From positions 2,563,523 through 2,627,522 of the forward strand of contig NZ_CP017834.1 of NCBI RefSeq assembly GCF_001907975.1: a stretch of DNA of 64,000 bases, in the 5' to 3' direction. The DNA is from Silvanigrella aquatica. GTDB taxonomy: Bacteria; Bdellovibrionota_B; Oligoflexia; Silvanigrellales; Silvanigrellaceae. The notes under the pieces were generated by a model. The model ran no database searches, was not told where the DNA came from, and was given only the letters and a program-made list of their open reading frames with translations. Both the position numbers and the translations under genes were made by a program. Position 1 is the first letter of the stretch. Each line of letters starts with the position of its first letter. Positions 44,423 to 52,851 of this stretch are shown piece by piece.

Positions 44423-44516
44423 ATTTTTTCTAGAAGACATGGTAAATTCTTGATGTTATTCAAAAGAGCACTATTCTTCGATAATTTCAACTTTTTTAAA
44501 GGAGATTTCACACAAT

Positions 44517-45071
44517 ATGCGTCCAATGGGAAACCAACAAACTCGTAACCCCGCACAAGATGGTCCAAGAATTAATGATCGCATCAAAGCAACTGAGGTT
44601 CGTCTCATATCAGACACGGGCGAACAAGTAGGAGTATTACCCATCCGTGAAGCTCTCATGAGAGCGGAAGAATTAGGGCTCGACTTAGTTGAAGTTTCAC
44701 CTGACGCTAAACCGCCTGTGTGTCGTCTTATCGATTACGGTAAGTTTAAATACCAACAAAGCAAAAAAGCTCAAGAAGCTAAGAAAAAACAAGTTGTTAT
44801 TGAAGTAAAAGAAATCAATCTGACCCCAAATACAGATAAACATGACATTGAAACTAAACAAAATCATATTAAAAGATGGATTGCCGAAAAAGCACGGGTA
44901 AGAGTGGGAGTCAAATTCCGCGGCCGTGAAATGTCGCATATTGACTTAGGCTACAAAGCTCTTCAAGAACTCATGACAGGCCTTGAAGAAATTGTGGTGC
45001 AAGAATCAACGCCACGTATGGAAGGACGTCGTCTTGTGGTGACCTTACTGCCTAAAAGCGAAAAGGTATGA
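44517..45071 (+). CDS. infC: Translation initiation factor IF-3
   Basis: 184 aa. It has the N-terminal domain GPRINDRIKATEVRLI with ALMRAEELGLDLVEVSP and PPVCRLIDYGKFKYQ. The C-terminal domain has EIKF-like KEINLTPNTDKHDIETK, RGREMSHIDLG and MEGRRLVVTLLP. It binds 30S and enforces start-codon fidelity. Here it uses ATG with AAAGGAG 12 nt upstream, a rather long spacing. In most bacteria rpmI and rplT follow infC; here the next gene, overlapping by 4 bp (ATGA), is a nucleotide esterase. Structured RNA upstream may regulate it. Confidence 0.97.
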   Translation: MRPMGNQQTRNPAQDGPRINDRIKATEVRLISDTGEQVGVLPIREALMRAEELGLDLVEVSPDAKPPVCRLIDYGKFKYQQSKKAQEAKKKQVVIEVKEINLTPNTDKHDIETKQNHIKRWIAEKARVRVGVKFRGREMSHIDLGYKALQELMTGLEEIVVQESTPRMEGRRLVVTLLPKSEKV

Positions 45072-46894
45072 AACCCAGATCCCCAACTTATCAGTTGGCT
45101 ATTTTGGAAACATCTGACTTGCACTGTAATATCGTTCCTTACGACTATTACAATGACAAAAAGTCAGATCACTCCGGTCTTGCCAAAACAGCCTCTCTTA
45201 TAAAAAAATTTCAAAAAATTTATAAAAATAGCATTTTGGTTGATAATGGGGATCTTATTCAAGGCAATGCTCTGGCTGACTATGTCAGCAGATATCAACC
45301 CCTCCCTGCAGATCAAATCCATCCCATATTTAAAGTTATGAATTATTTAAAGTACGACATAGCGACTTTAGGCAATCATGATTTTAATTATGGCATCGAT
45401 TTTTTAAAGCAAATTGTAAAACATGCTGAATTTCCGTATATTTGCTCCAATATTTTTTTATATGAAGCCAAGGCACCGCATCATAAGGGGAAGTCGCTTT
45501 ATCCAGAAACCTATATTCTTGAAAAAATACTCGATCAAAACGAGATGATTAAAATCGGATTTATTGGAGTTGCCCCACCCCAAATTCTTGTTTGGGATAA
45601 ACACATATTAGAAAACAAAGTCATCGCATTAGATATTGTTGAAACAACTAAAAAACTAGCAGCACAACTCAAAAAAGAGGGCGCTGATCTTGTCATCGTT
45701 TTAGCTCACAGTGGCATATTGCCTCTAAAATATGTCCCAGAGACTGAAAATGCGGTATTTGAATTAACTAAAATTAAACATGTTGATGCTGTATTTTCTG
45801 GACATCAACACAGCGTTTTTCCAGGTGGCAAAGTATTTAACAATTTAAAAAAATATCATGTCGATAACGAAATTGGAAAAATAAATAATAAACCCGTCGT
45901 CATGCCCGGAGCTTTGGGCAGTCATCTTGGGCTGATTCGCTTTATATTAGAAAAAAAGAATAAAAACTGGAAAATTCTTCAGTCATTTTCTGAAGTCCAT
46001 AGCGTAAAAGATTTTGAGGCTGATTCTAAAGTTTTATCATTAGTAGACGAGGAAAATAAAAAAGTACTCACTCACATTCGATCCTACGTGGGCCAAAGTA
46101 ATGTTCATTTCCATTCTTGGTTTTCAACTATTATGACAACATTGTCATCTCAATTTATTCAAAAAATTGGAATTGAATATGGTCAAAAAAATTTAAAGGG
46201 AACTCAATGGGAAAAAACTCCGCTTTTATGCGCATTTGCTCCCTTAAATACAGGTAGTCACGGAAGTCCTTATATTAATATTGCTAAAGGTTCTTTAGCA
46301 ATTAAGGATATATCAAATTTATATCCCTATGATAATGAGTTTAAAATTATACTTGCCAATGGAAATCAATTAAAAGAATGGCTTGAATTTTCAGCAAAAG
46401 CATTCAATCAAATAGATATAAATGCCACAGATGAAATTAATATTTTAAATCCATTATTCCCATCATTTAATTTTGACTGTATTTTTGGTGTGACTTATGA
46501 AATAGACATAACACAACCTCCAGGAAATCGTATTTATAATTTATGCTATGACAACATCCCAATAAATCCGCGAAAAAAGTTTGCTATCGTAACAAATAAT
46601 TATAGAGCTTCTGGTGGAGGAAACTTTCCAAACGTAAATAAATTTAAATCCATTTTAAATTCTACAGAGCTGTATAGAGATATCGTTGTTGCAAAAGTCA
46701 ATAGCTGCAATGAAATCAACGTAAATTTAGACAGAAATTGGAAAATTCGCCCCATAAAGAATTCATTAAAACAAAAAATAATTTTTGAAAGCGCCCTGGA
46801 TTCCATCCCTTATCACCCCCCTTTTTTAAATCTTCTCTCAAAGGATGGCCTTTTAAAAAGAGCAAAATATCTTGTTGACATGACAAAATTTTGA
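45068..46894 (+). CDS. CpdB/UshA-family cyclic-nucleotide phosphodiesterase or nucleotidase
   Basis: 608 aa metallophosphoesterase with a C-terminal 5'-nucleotidase domain. Metal-site motifs are ETSDLHCNI (first DxH), DNGDLIQGN, ATLGNHDFNYG (GNHD), VLAHSG and SGHQH. The C-terminal domain has LYPYDNEFKIILANGNQLKEW and NYRASGGG, as in CpdB-type 2',3'-cyclic nucleotide 2'-phosphodiesterase/3'-nucleotidases. Family members are normally periplasmic, but this protein has no signal peptide at the chosen start and the start is fixed by the overlap with the infC stop. It may act in the cytoplasm, or be exported in an unconventional way. Confidence 0.85.
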   Translation: MKPRSPTYQLAILETSDLHCNIVPYDYYNDKKSDHSGLAKTASLIKKFQKIYKNSILVDNGDLIQGNALADYVSRYQPLPADQIHPIFKVMNYLKYDIATLGNHDFNYGIDFLKQIVKHAEFPYICSNIFLYEAKAPHHKGKSLYPETYILEKILDQNEMIKIGFIGVAPPQILVWDKHILENKVIALDIVETTKKLAAQLKKEGADLVIVLAHSGILPLKYVPETENAVFELTKIKHVDAVFSGHQHSVFPGGKVFNNLKKYHVDNEIGKINNKPVVMPGALGSHLGLIRFILEKKNKNWKILQSFSEVHSVKDFEADSKVLSLVDEENKKVLTHIRSYVGQSNVHFHSWFSTIMTTLSSQFIQKIGIEYGQKNLKGTQWEKTPLLCAFAPLNTGSHGSPYINIAKGSLAIKDISNLYPYDNEFKIILANGNQLKEWLEFSAKAFNQIDINATDEINILNPLFPSFNFDCIFGVTYEIDITQPPGNRIYNLCYDNIPINPRKKFAIVTNNYRASGGGNFPNVNKFKSILNSTELYRDIVVAKVNSCNEINVNLDRNWKIRPIKNSLKQKIIFESALDSIPYHPPFLNLLSKDGLLKRAKYLVDMTKF

Positions 46895-46964
46895 TTCCAA
46901 CATACCTTAAATATTAATATATCCTTTAATTAAGAAGAACTTTAATGAATCTCTAACGCTTGAG

Positions 46965-48458
46965 ATGATTCGTATGCTTAAAAAGTTAAGTATCAAACAA
47001 AAAATGATCTATTGGAATGCCCTTGTTGTCATTGTTTTCGCTGTGACATTAGTTTACTTAGGTGCTGATTCTCTTGATGAAATGTTGCACGAAAAGAAAA
47101 TTCAAATAAAAAATCTAACAGAGTCCGTTGCCGGAATTATAAATAGTTATATTAAACTTGAAAAAGAAGGCAAACTCACTCACGAAGAAGCTTATAATAG
47201 CATTAAAACTGCGATTTATGCCGCACGATACGATGGAGATAACTATTTTTTTGTCGGTGATTTAGAAATGCACCAGGTGATTAACCCTAAAAGACCTAAA
47301 GATGATGGAGTGGTTCAAACTTTACCTCAATATAAGCAGTTTGTAGAAATTGCCTCAAGAAATAAAGGCGGCGATTATTTATCTTATAAAACGACACGGG
47401 CTGGCTCAAAGGAAGAATTCCCAAAACTAACTTATCTCATTCCCATTCCAGAATGGAAATGGTATGTGGGAACAGGAATATATATAGACGACATTGAAAA
47501 ACAAAGAAATAAAATAATTGTTATTGATAGTCTAATCACTATTTTTATTTGTATTTTTTTAATGGGTGGCGGTATTTTTCTTGCTAATTTTATCTCAAAA
47601 CCCTTAGCATTCCTTGTCAAGGAATTAAAAACATCCTCACATACCATGGAAGATAAATCGAATAATTTAACAACATTAAGTAAAAATGTGGGTAGTTCTT
47701 CAAAAGAGCAAGCCTCTTCCATTCAAGAAACCGCTGCCGCAATAGCAGAAGTCACAAGTATGATTGCAAGAACCTCCGCTCTCACACAAAATTCAGAAAA
47801 CTTATCAAGCATCATAAATAAACAAATAGATATGGGAAATCATACTGTTCAAAAAATGGTAACAGCTATGGCTTCTATTCAAGAAGCAAGTCAAAAGCTT
47901 TCTGAAATTGAACATATTATTATCAAAATAGAAGAAAAAGCTAAAGTAATAAATGATATTGTAAACAAAACAGAACTTTTATCTTTAAATGCCTCTATTG
48001 AATCAGCACGAGCGGGGGAATATGGAAAAGGATTTGCCGTTGTTGCGGAAGAAGTCGGGAATTTAGCAAAGAGCAGTGGAAAATCTTCAGATGAAATTAG
48101 AGACTTACTAGAACAAAGTCGTTCCAATGTCAAAAGCATTCTTGAATTAACCGTAGCAAGAGTTGCCGAAGGTCAAAATACCACCGAAGAGGTTTCAAAA
48201 ATATTTACTGAAATTGTTCATGATATCAATGAAATTCATATACAACTCACACAAGTTACTGAAGCAACAAAAGAACAAGAGATAGGAGTTAAGCAAATAT
48301 CTCAAGCAATGAATAAAATTGATCAATCTGCAATAAATAACTTAAAAAGCGCGGAAGAATCTATCATTTCCTCGCATCAAATATTAGATATCAGTATTGA
48401 TCTTAAAAAAATTGCAACAGCTACAGAAAGCATTGTTTTTGGAGAAAAAATTGCATAA
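46965..48458 (+). CDS. Methyl-accepting chemotaxis protein (single Cache-type sensor)
   Basis: 497 aa. The first membrane helix is at about 14-33. A periplasmic single-Cache domain (sCache_2 type) has KTAIYAARYDGDNYFFVGD, KRPKDDGVVQ and EWKWYVGTGIYIDDI. The second helix is at about 186-207, then a degenerate HAMP and a cytoplasmic signalling coil. The hairpin tip is NKTELLSLNASIESARAGEY...GFAVVAEEVGNLA, the CheA/CheW contact. No obvious CheR-docking pentapeptide at the C-terminus. The start ATG has only a weak ribosome site; an internal ATG at 46974 is possible. The 3' end overlaps the FecR-domain gene. Confidence 0.93.
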   Translation: MIRMLKKLSIKQKMIYWNALVVIVFAVTLVYLGADSLDEMLHEKKIQIKNLTESVAGIINSYIKLEKEGKLTHEEAYNSIKTAIYAARYDGDNYFFVGDLEMHQVINPKRPKDDGVVQTLPQYKQFVEIASRNKGGDYLSYKTTRAGSKEEFPKLTYLIPIPEWKWYVGTGIYIDDIEKQRNKIIVIDSLITIFICIFLMGGGIFLANFISKPLAFLVKELKTSSHTMEDKSNNLTTLSKNVGSSSKEQASSIQETAAAIAEVTSMIARTSALTQNSENLSSIINKQIDMGNHTVQKMVTAMASIQEASQKLSEIEHIIIKIEEKAKVINDIVNKTELLSLNASIESARAGEYGKGFAVVAEEVGNLAKSSGKSSDEIRDLLEQSRSNVKSILELTVARVAEGQNTTEEVSKIFTEIVHDINEIHIQLTQVTEATKEQEIGVKQISQAMNKIDQSAINNLKSAEESIISSHQILDISIDLKKIATATESIVFGEKIA

Positions 48459-49950
48459 TAAAAAAATATTTATTAAATCCTTATTCTCTATTTTATTATT
48501 AATGAATTTTAATTCTATTTATGCAGAAGATGATGAGGTAGGCAAAATTGAAAATATCATTGGAGAAGGTGAAATCTTTAATGGTAAAGAAACACTTCCA
48601 TTAAAAAAAGAAATGCTTGTTCACCCTTCAGATACAATCACAACAAAAGAAAAAGCATTGGTAAAAATATTATTTTTTGATGGTGCAGATATTATTTTAT
48701 ATGAAAAATCAAAAATAAAAATAAAAGAATATAAAGTTAATTTAGATACCGAAAAAAAAAGCCTAAAAAGTGTGTTTGACGATATTAAAGGGAAAATTAG
48801 ATTTTTTGTGAAGCCTGATAAAACAGTAAACAATGATGTCAAATATAAAACATCCAATGCGGTCATGGGAGTCCGTGGAACCGGTGGATTTATTGTTGCC
48901 CCCCTTGATCAAGCAACCACTCAATTGGTTGTGACTACAGGCTCCGTCCAATTGAGTAACCCAGCGGCTCCCAATATTGTTCAAGAAGTGAAGGAAAACC
49001 AATGGGGAAAAATTGAAGCAGATAAGCCACCGCCTCCACCAGAACCCGTGACGCCAAAATTAATTGAAGAATTACATGTGGAACTTCCTGAAAATTTTGA
49101 TACTCCCCCGCCGCCTCCAGAGGAAGTGGTTCCTGATAAGCCTGAAGTCACGCCACAAGAAACACAACCCATTGTACCACCCCTAATTGAAGGAAAATCA
49201 GACTCAAATATAAAAGAAGATTCTGATGAAGATGAAAAAGATCAAAACCTCAATTCAAAACAGCCTGAAGAAGTAAAATCTGATTTAAAAGAAAATAAAA
49301 ATAATTCTTTTAGATTTGGACCAACAGTAAGTTTCGGAGTTTTTAATTTCTTTTCGATTGGAATTGAAACCCAATTTTTTGAATTTTTGGAACTGAGCGC
49401 TAATTATGGTGGTATTTCAAAATTTAATTTAAATAATTATCCTAGCATCTCAGATAAGATAAATAATAATAGAGATAATACTCCAATTCAAAGCACCAGT
49501 GCGAGTTTACAACATTTTGAAGTCCGAGCTGTTATTTACCCATTTCGAACATCTTTTTTTATAGGTGCGGCATTGGGCAATAGACACTTAGATGCCACAA
49601 TAAATGCCTGTGAATTTACCGCAGGATTTGGACAATTTAACTCGTGTGTTCCCTTACGAGCTCATTTAAAAATTGATACACAATACTTCGCACCTCAAAT
49701 TGGCTGGCAAAAAATTTGGGAAAGTGGGTTTACTTTGGGAACCGAATTAGGAGTTCAAATTCCTATAAATTCGGGTAATGAAAATTATTGGACTGAAATA
49801 TTAACGAATGATTCTACTCAATATAACTACATTATAAATTCATATGCATATCAAAGTTTTCAAAATAATATTAGAGATAATGTAGCGAGTTATTTTAGAT
49901 ACAAAACTCTACCATTTTGGAATATCATAAAAATAGGATGGTTATTTTAA
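48451..49950 (+). CDS. FecR-domain protein fused to an outer-membrane beta-barrel
   Basis: 499 aa, start TTG at 48451 with GGAG exactly 6 nt upstream; it overlaps the MCP stop by 8 bp. Residues 1-25 are a signal peptide (FIKSLFSILLLMNFNSIYA). A FecR domain follows (about 35-185): SDTITTKEKALVKILFFDG, KTSNAVMGVRGTGGF, TTQLVVTTGSVQLS. A Pro/Glu/Asp linker (about 195-300, with PPPPPEP and PPPPPEE) leads to a C-terminal barrel of about 190 residues. The barrel has aromatic strands and ends IKIGWLF, the terminal-Phe motif. The FecR domain may therefore be a periplasmic or surface ligand-binding module tethered to the outer membrane. Confidence 0.75.
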   Translation: MHNKKIFIKSLFSILLLMNFNSIYAEDDEVGKIENIIGEGEIFNGKETLPLKKEMLVHPSDTITTKEKALVKILFFDGADIILYEKSKIKIKEYKVNLDTEKKSLKSVFDDIKGKIRFFVKPDKTVNNDVKYKTSNAVMGVRGTGGFIVAPLDQATTQLVVTTGSVQLSNPAAPNIVQEVKENQWGKIEADKPPPPPEPVTPKLIEELHVELPENFDTPPPPPEEVVPDKPEVTPQETQPIVPPLIEGKSDSNIKEDSDEDEKDQNLNSKQPEEVKSDLKENKNNSFRFGPTVSFGVFNFFSIGIETQFFEFLELSANYGGISKFNLNNYPSISDKINNNRDNTPIQSTSASLQHFEVRAVIYPFRTSFFIGAALGNRHLDATINACEFTAGFGQFNSCVPLRAHLKIDTQYFAPQIGWQKIWESGFTLGTELGVQIPINSGNENYWTEILTNDSTQYNYIINSYAYQSFQNNIRDNVASYFRYKTLPFWNIIKIGWLF

Positions 49951-50721
49951 TGAATTTCTTTCCGCTAAAAGACACTCTCTTTTGCCAGAAAAACCCTTTT
50001 TTTTATGAATAAAAAAATGATTTTCTTTTAATAATTTCTTTAAATTTGTTCTTGATGCATAAGTTGCAAAAACGGCCTGCCTTGCACAATTTTTATTATG
50101 AAAGATATGATTTAAAACATCACTCTGCCAAAGATCAGGACTACTTTTAGCACTAAAAGCATCAAAATAAATACCATGAACAGGCATTTCATTAAATGAT
50201 TTTATAGAAAAATTATTATAAAATTTTATTTTATTTTCTATTATTAAATTTCTCATTGTCTTTTTTAATAGTTCTTTATCGATAGAAAAAAACTTAGCAT
50301 TTAAATTAATAATACTATCGTAGCACATTTTAAATGAATCTGGAATTTCATTATTTAAAAAATAATTTTTAAATAATTGAATTAATTTTTTTTCTTTTTC
50401 ATATGAAAATATAAAAAACAACTCATCATTTAAACAGAAGGTCTTTTTTTCTAAATAATAGGCAACAGTCATAATTTCAATATATCCAAGACCAAGACCA
50501 ATTGATAAAAAGAGAGGATTTAATTGATTTTCAAAAACAAATTTTACTACAGGTAAATAAACATAAATCGTTTCAGAAAAAGCCCCTTGATCACTATGCA
50601 TAAATTCAGATTCACAATGTTCACTTTGTAATTTTAAACTATACGAACCATCCGCGGTAAGCTGAAAATAAGAATTAAGTTGCTGTTCTTCTGATTTTTC
50701 TAATTGATAACTATTTTTCAT
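49942..50721 (-). CDS. mnmD: MnmD-type tRNA mnm5s2U methyltransferase
   Basis: 259 aa, resembling the methyltransferase half of MnmC (stand-alone MnmD). Motifs are TADGSYSLKLQSEHCESEFMHS split near residues 22-43, GAFSETIYVYLP, the SAM loop IGLGLGYIE, YFDAFSAKSSPDLW and a C-terminal GFSGKRECLLAE. It would methylate nm5s2U34 to mnm5s2U in tRNA. The FAD-dependent MnmC half is absent. It is 28 bp downstream of yejE on the same strand, and its 3' end overlaps the FecR-barrel gene by 9 bp in a convergent arrangement. Confidence 0.8.
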   Translation of the reverse strand: MKNSYQLEKSEEQQLNSYFQLTADGSYSLKLQSEHCESEFMHSDQGAFSETIYVYLPVVKFVFENQLNPLFLSIGLGLGYIEIMTVAYYLEKKTFCLNDELFFIFSYEKEKKLIQLFKNYFLNNEIPDSFKMCYDSIINLNAKFFSIDKELLKKTMRNLIIENKIKFYNNFSIKSFNEMPVHGIYFDAFSAKSSPDLWQSDVLNHIFHNKNCARQAVFATYASRTNLKKLLKENHFFIHKKKGFSGKRECLLAERNSLK

Positions 50722-50749
50722 ACATTTTTAAATTTAATCTCTCTTAAAA

Positions 50750-51790
50750 TTAGGATATTTTAGGATCAAAAGCATGCCGTAACGCTTGACCAATTAAACT
50801 AATAGAAATTAATAATAGCAGAATAGTCACAACGGGTGAAATTAAAACCCAGGGTGCATTTTGAATATTATCCCGTCCTTGTGCCATAAGTTCACCAATA
50901 CTCGGCGTAGGAGGCGGCAAACCAAAACCTAAATAATCTAAAGCAGCAAGTAAAGAGATTCCCCCTTCAATTGCAAAAGGGCTTAAAGTAATTAAAGGTG
51001 TGAGAGAATTCGGCAAAATATGTTTCATAAGCACGCGAAAATGATTTCCGCCTAAAGCAAGAGAGGCTTCACAAAACTCTCTTTTACGCAACGATAACAC
51101 ACTAGCGCGCATTTGACTTGCCATGCCCATCCAGCCAAATAGGAGAACCAGCATTAATATCATCCAAAATGATTGGCTTTTTGTTATTGCAGTAATTAAA
51201 ATAACCATAGTTAACATAGGGATAATAGCTGCTAACTCTTTTAAGCGTTCTAAAATAAAATCGAATGCACCTAAATAATATCCCTGCATAATTCCCAATA
51301 GTGTTCCAATAAAATAGGAAGTTATCCACAATATAATTGAAAATCCAAGTGATATTCTTGTGCCATAGATAAGCCGTGCAAAAATATCTCTCCCTAAATT
51401 ATCGGTTCCAAGCCAATGTGATTGAGAAGGAGATGCAAAAATAGCATCGGATTGTTCCTCTGCATCCCAAGGATTTACAGGATAAATAGCATAAACTTTT
51501 AAACCTTTATTCAAATCATCTGCAATAAGTTTTTTATAATCAACAATAAAGGAATCCGTAATGTTAAAATGTTCCGGTGTATAATTAAAAATTACAGGAA
51601 AATATAATTTTGTTACTTTTTTTTGAGAATTATTCTCTTCAATCTGTCTGCTTAAAAAAATCGGTTTGCTATTTGAAACGAAATTGGCACCCATAGAAAT
51701 AAAAACTAAGAATAAAAAAATAAAGCTTCCCACATATGTCTTTTTTTGATTGAGAAAAGATTTCCACTTTCTTTGAGCTGCCGTTGCCAT
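50750..51790 (-). CDS. yejE: Peptide/microcin C-type ABC transporter permease YejE
   Basis: 346 aa inner-membrane permease of the dipeptide/oligopeptide family. A long periplasmic segment after the first span has WLGTDNLGRDIFARLIYGTR, and then five spans follow. The cytoplasmic EAA loop is EASLALGGNHFRVLMKHILP. The DYLGFGLPPPTPSIGEL and NAPW features match YejE. It is 14 bp downstream of yejB. No ATPase gene (yejF) follows; the next gene on the strand is mnmD. Confidence 0.9.
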   Translation of the reverse strand: MATAAQRKWKSFLNQKKTYVGSFIFLFLVFISMGANFVSNSKPIFLSRQIEENNSQKKVTKLYFPVIFNYTPEHFNITDSFIVDYKKLIADDLNKGLKVYAIYPVNPWDAEEQSDAIFASPSQSHWLGTDNLGRDIFARLIYGTRISLGFSIILWITSYFIGTLLGIMQGYYLGAFDFILERLKELAAIIPMLTMVILITAITKSQSFWMILMLVLLFGWMGMASQMRASVLSLRKREFCEASLALGGNHFRVLMKHILPNSLTPLITLSPFAIEGGISLLAALDYLGFGLPPPTPSIGELMAQGRDNIQNAPWVLISPVVTILLLLISISLIGQALRHAFDPKIS

Positions 51791-51804
51791 AACTTTTAAA
51801 ATCC

Positions 51805-52839
51805 TTATTTATATTCAATTCTGGGATCAACTAAAACATAAGTAATATCACTTAAAATTTGCCCTAATAAAATGACTAAAGACTGCAAAACAACGATTGC
51901 CATGACAACATTAAAATCACGTGAAGCAAGTGATTGTAAACTTAAAATTCCAATTCCTGGTAAACCAAAAATGGGTTCAATAATAATAGAGCCTCCTAAG
52001 AATGCTCCTAAAACAGAGCCAAAACCAACCATGAGAGGAAGAAGTGCGTTTCTTAAAGCATGCTTAAATATAACAATAGTCTCACTTAATCCTTTTGCCC
52101 TGGCTGTTCGAATATAGTCAGAACGGATCACCTCAAGCATGCTATTTTTCTGAAGCAAAGCAAATACTGTAAAGTTTCCAATAACCGACGCAAGAACAGG
52201 AAGAAACATGTGCTTAAATAAATCATATATTTTTCCGACCAAAGTAAGATCTTCATAATTATCAGCGCGCCAACCTCCCAAAGGAAAAAGAGCGCCAAAA
52301 GGAAGAAATCTATCTGTGCAAAATATAAGTAAAAATATAACAGCAAAAACTAGAGCAGGAATGCTATAAGTCACAAATAAAATAAAAGAAGAAAAAGTAT
52401 CAAATTTTGAACCATCTTTTAATGCCATCATAACCCCAAGAGGTATGGAGATCAGATAAGTCAAAAAGAATCCAGGAATTCCAAAAGAAAGTGAAATGGG
52501 AAGACGTTCGATAATTTGATCAATGGCGGGTGCCCGTGTGGTAATAGAATCACCGAAATTAAGTGTTAATATATTTTTTATCCAAATAAAGTAACGAGTC
52601 AATGCCGGTTTATCAAGTCCATATTGTACTTCTAATTCATGAGTTAATTTTTTAATATCTTCTGGTCCCAAGCCTATGCTTTTATTCGCTCCCCCTTCTC
52701 CTCCCATACCACGGATACGAGCAAGCGTTTCCTGAACAGGGCCACCTGGCAAATAATTTTGTATGCAAAAATAGGTTGCTGTCATTAAAAAAAACATAGG
52801 AATAATGGCAATAAATCTGCGAATAAAATATTTTCTCAT
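51805..52839 (-). CDS. yejB: Peptide/microcin C-type ABC transporter permease YejB
   Basis: 344 aa permease pairing with YejE. It begins YFIRRFIAIIPMFFLMT, contains QNYLPGGPVQETLARIRG near 27-45 and an LTLNFGDSITTRAP segment. The EAA loop is YIRTARAKGLSETIVIFKHA, and the end of the protein has PIFGLPGIGILSLQSLASRD. All are typical of the YejB branch, which carries short peptides or microcin C. It is 12 bp downstream of yejA and 14 bp upstream of yejE. Confidence 0.92.
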   Translation of the reverse strand: MRKYFIRRFIAIIPMFFLMTATYFCIQNYLPGGPVQETLARIRGMGGEGGANKSIGLGPEDIKKLTHELEVQYGLDKPALTRYFIWIKNILTLNFGDSITTRAPAIDQIIERLPISLSFGIPGFFLTYLISIPLGVMMALKDGSKFDTFSSFILFVTYSIPALVFAVIFLLIFCTDRFLPFGALFPLGGWRADNYEDLTLVGKIYDLFKHMFLPVLASVIGNFTVFALLQKNSMLEVIRSDYIRTARAKGLSETIVIFKHALRNALLPLMVGFGSVLGAFLGGSIIIEPIFGLPGIGILSLQSLASRDFNVVMAIVVLQSLVILLGQILSDITYVLVDPRIEYK

Positions 52840-52851
52840 ACTATTCCAAAC

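Noticed and set aside
44326-44568. Minus-strand frame across the infC leader
   Set aside because: It covers the terminator hairpin and the infC start and has no ribosome site.
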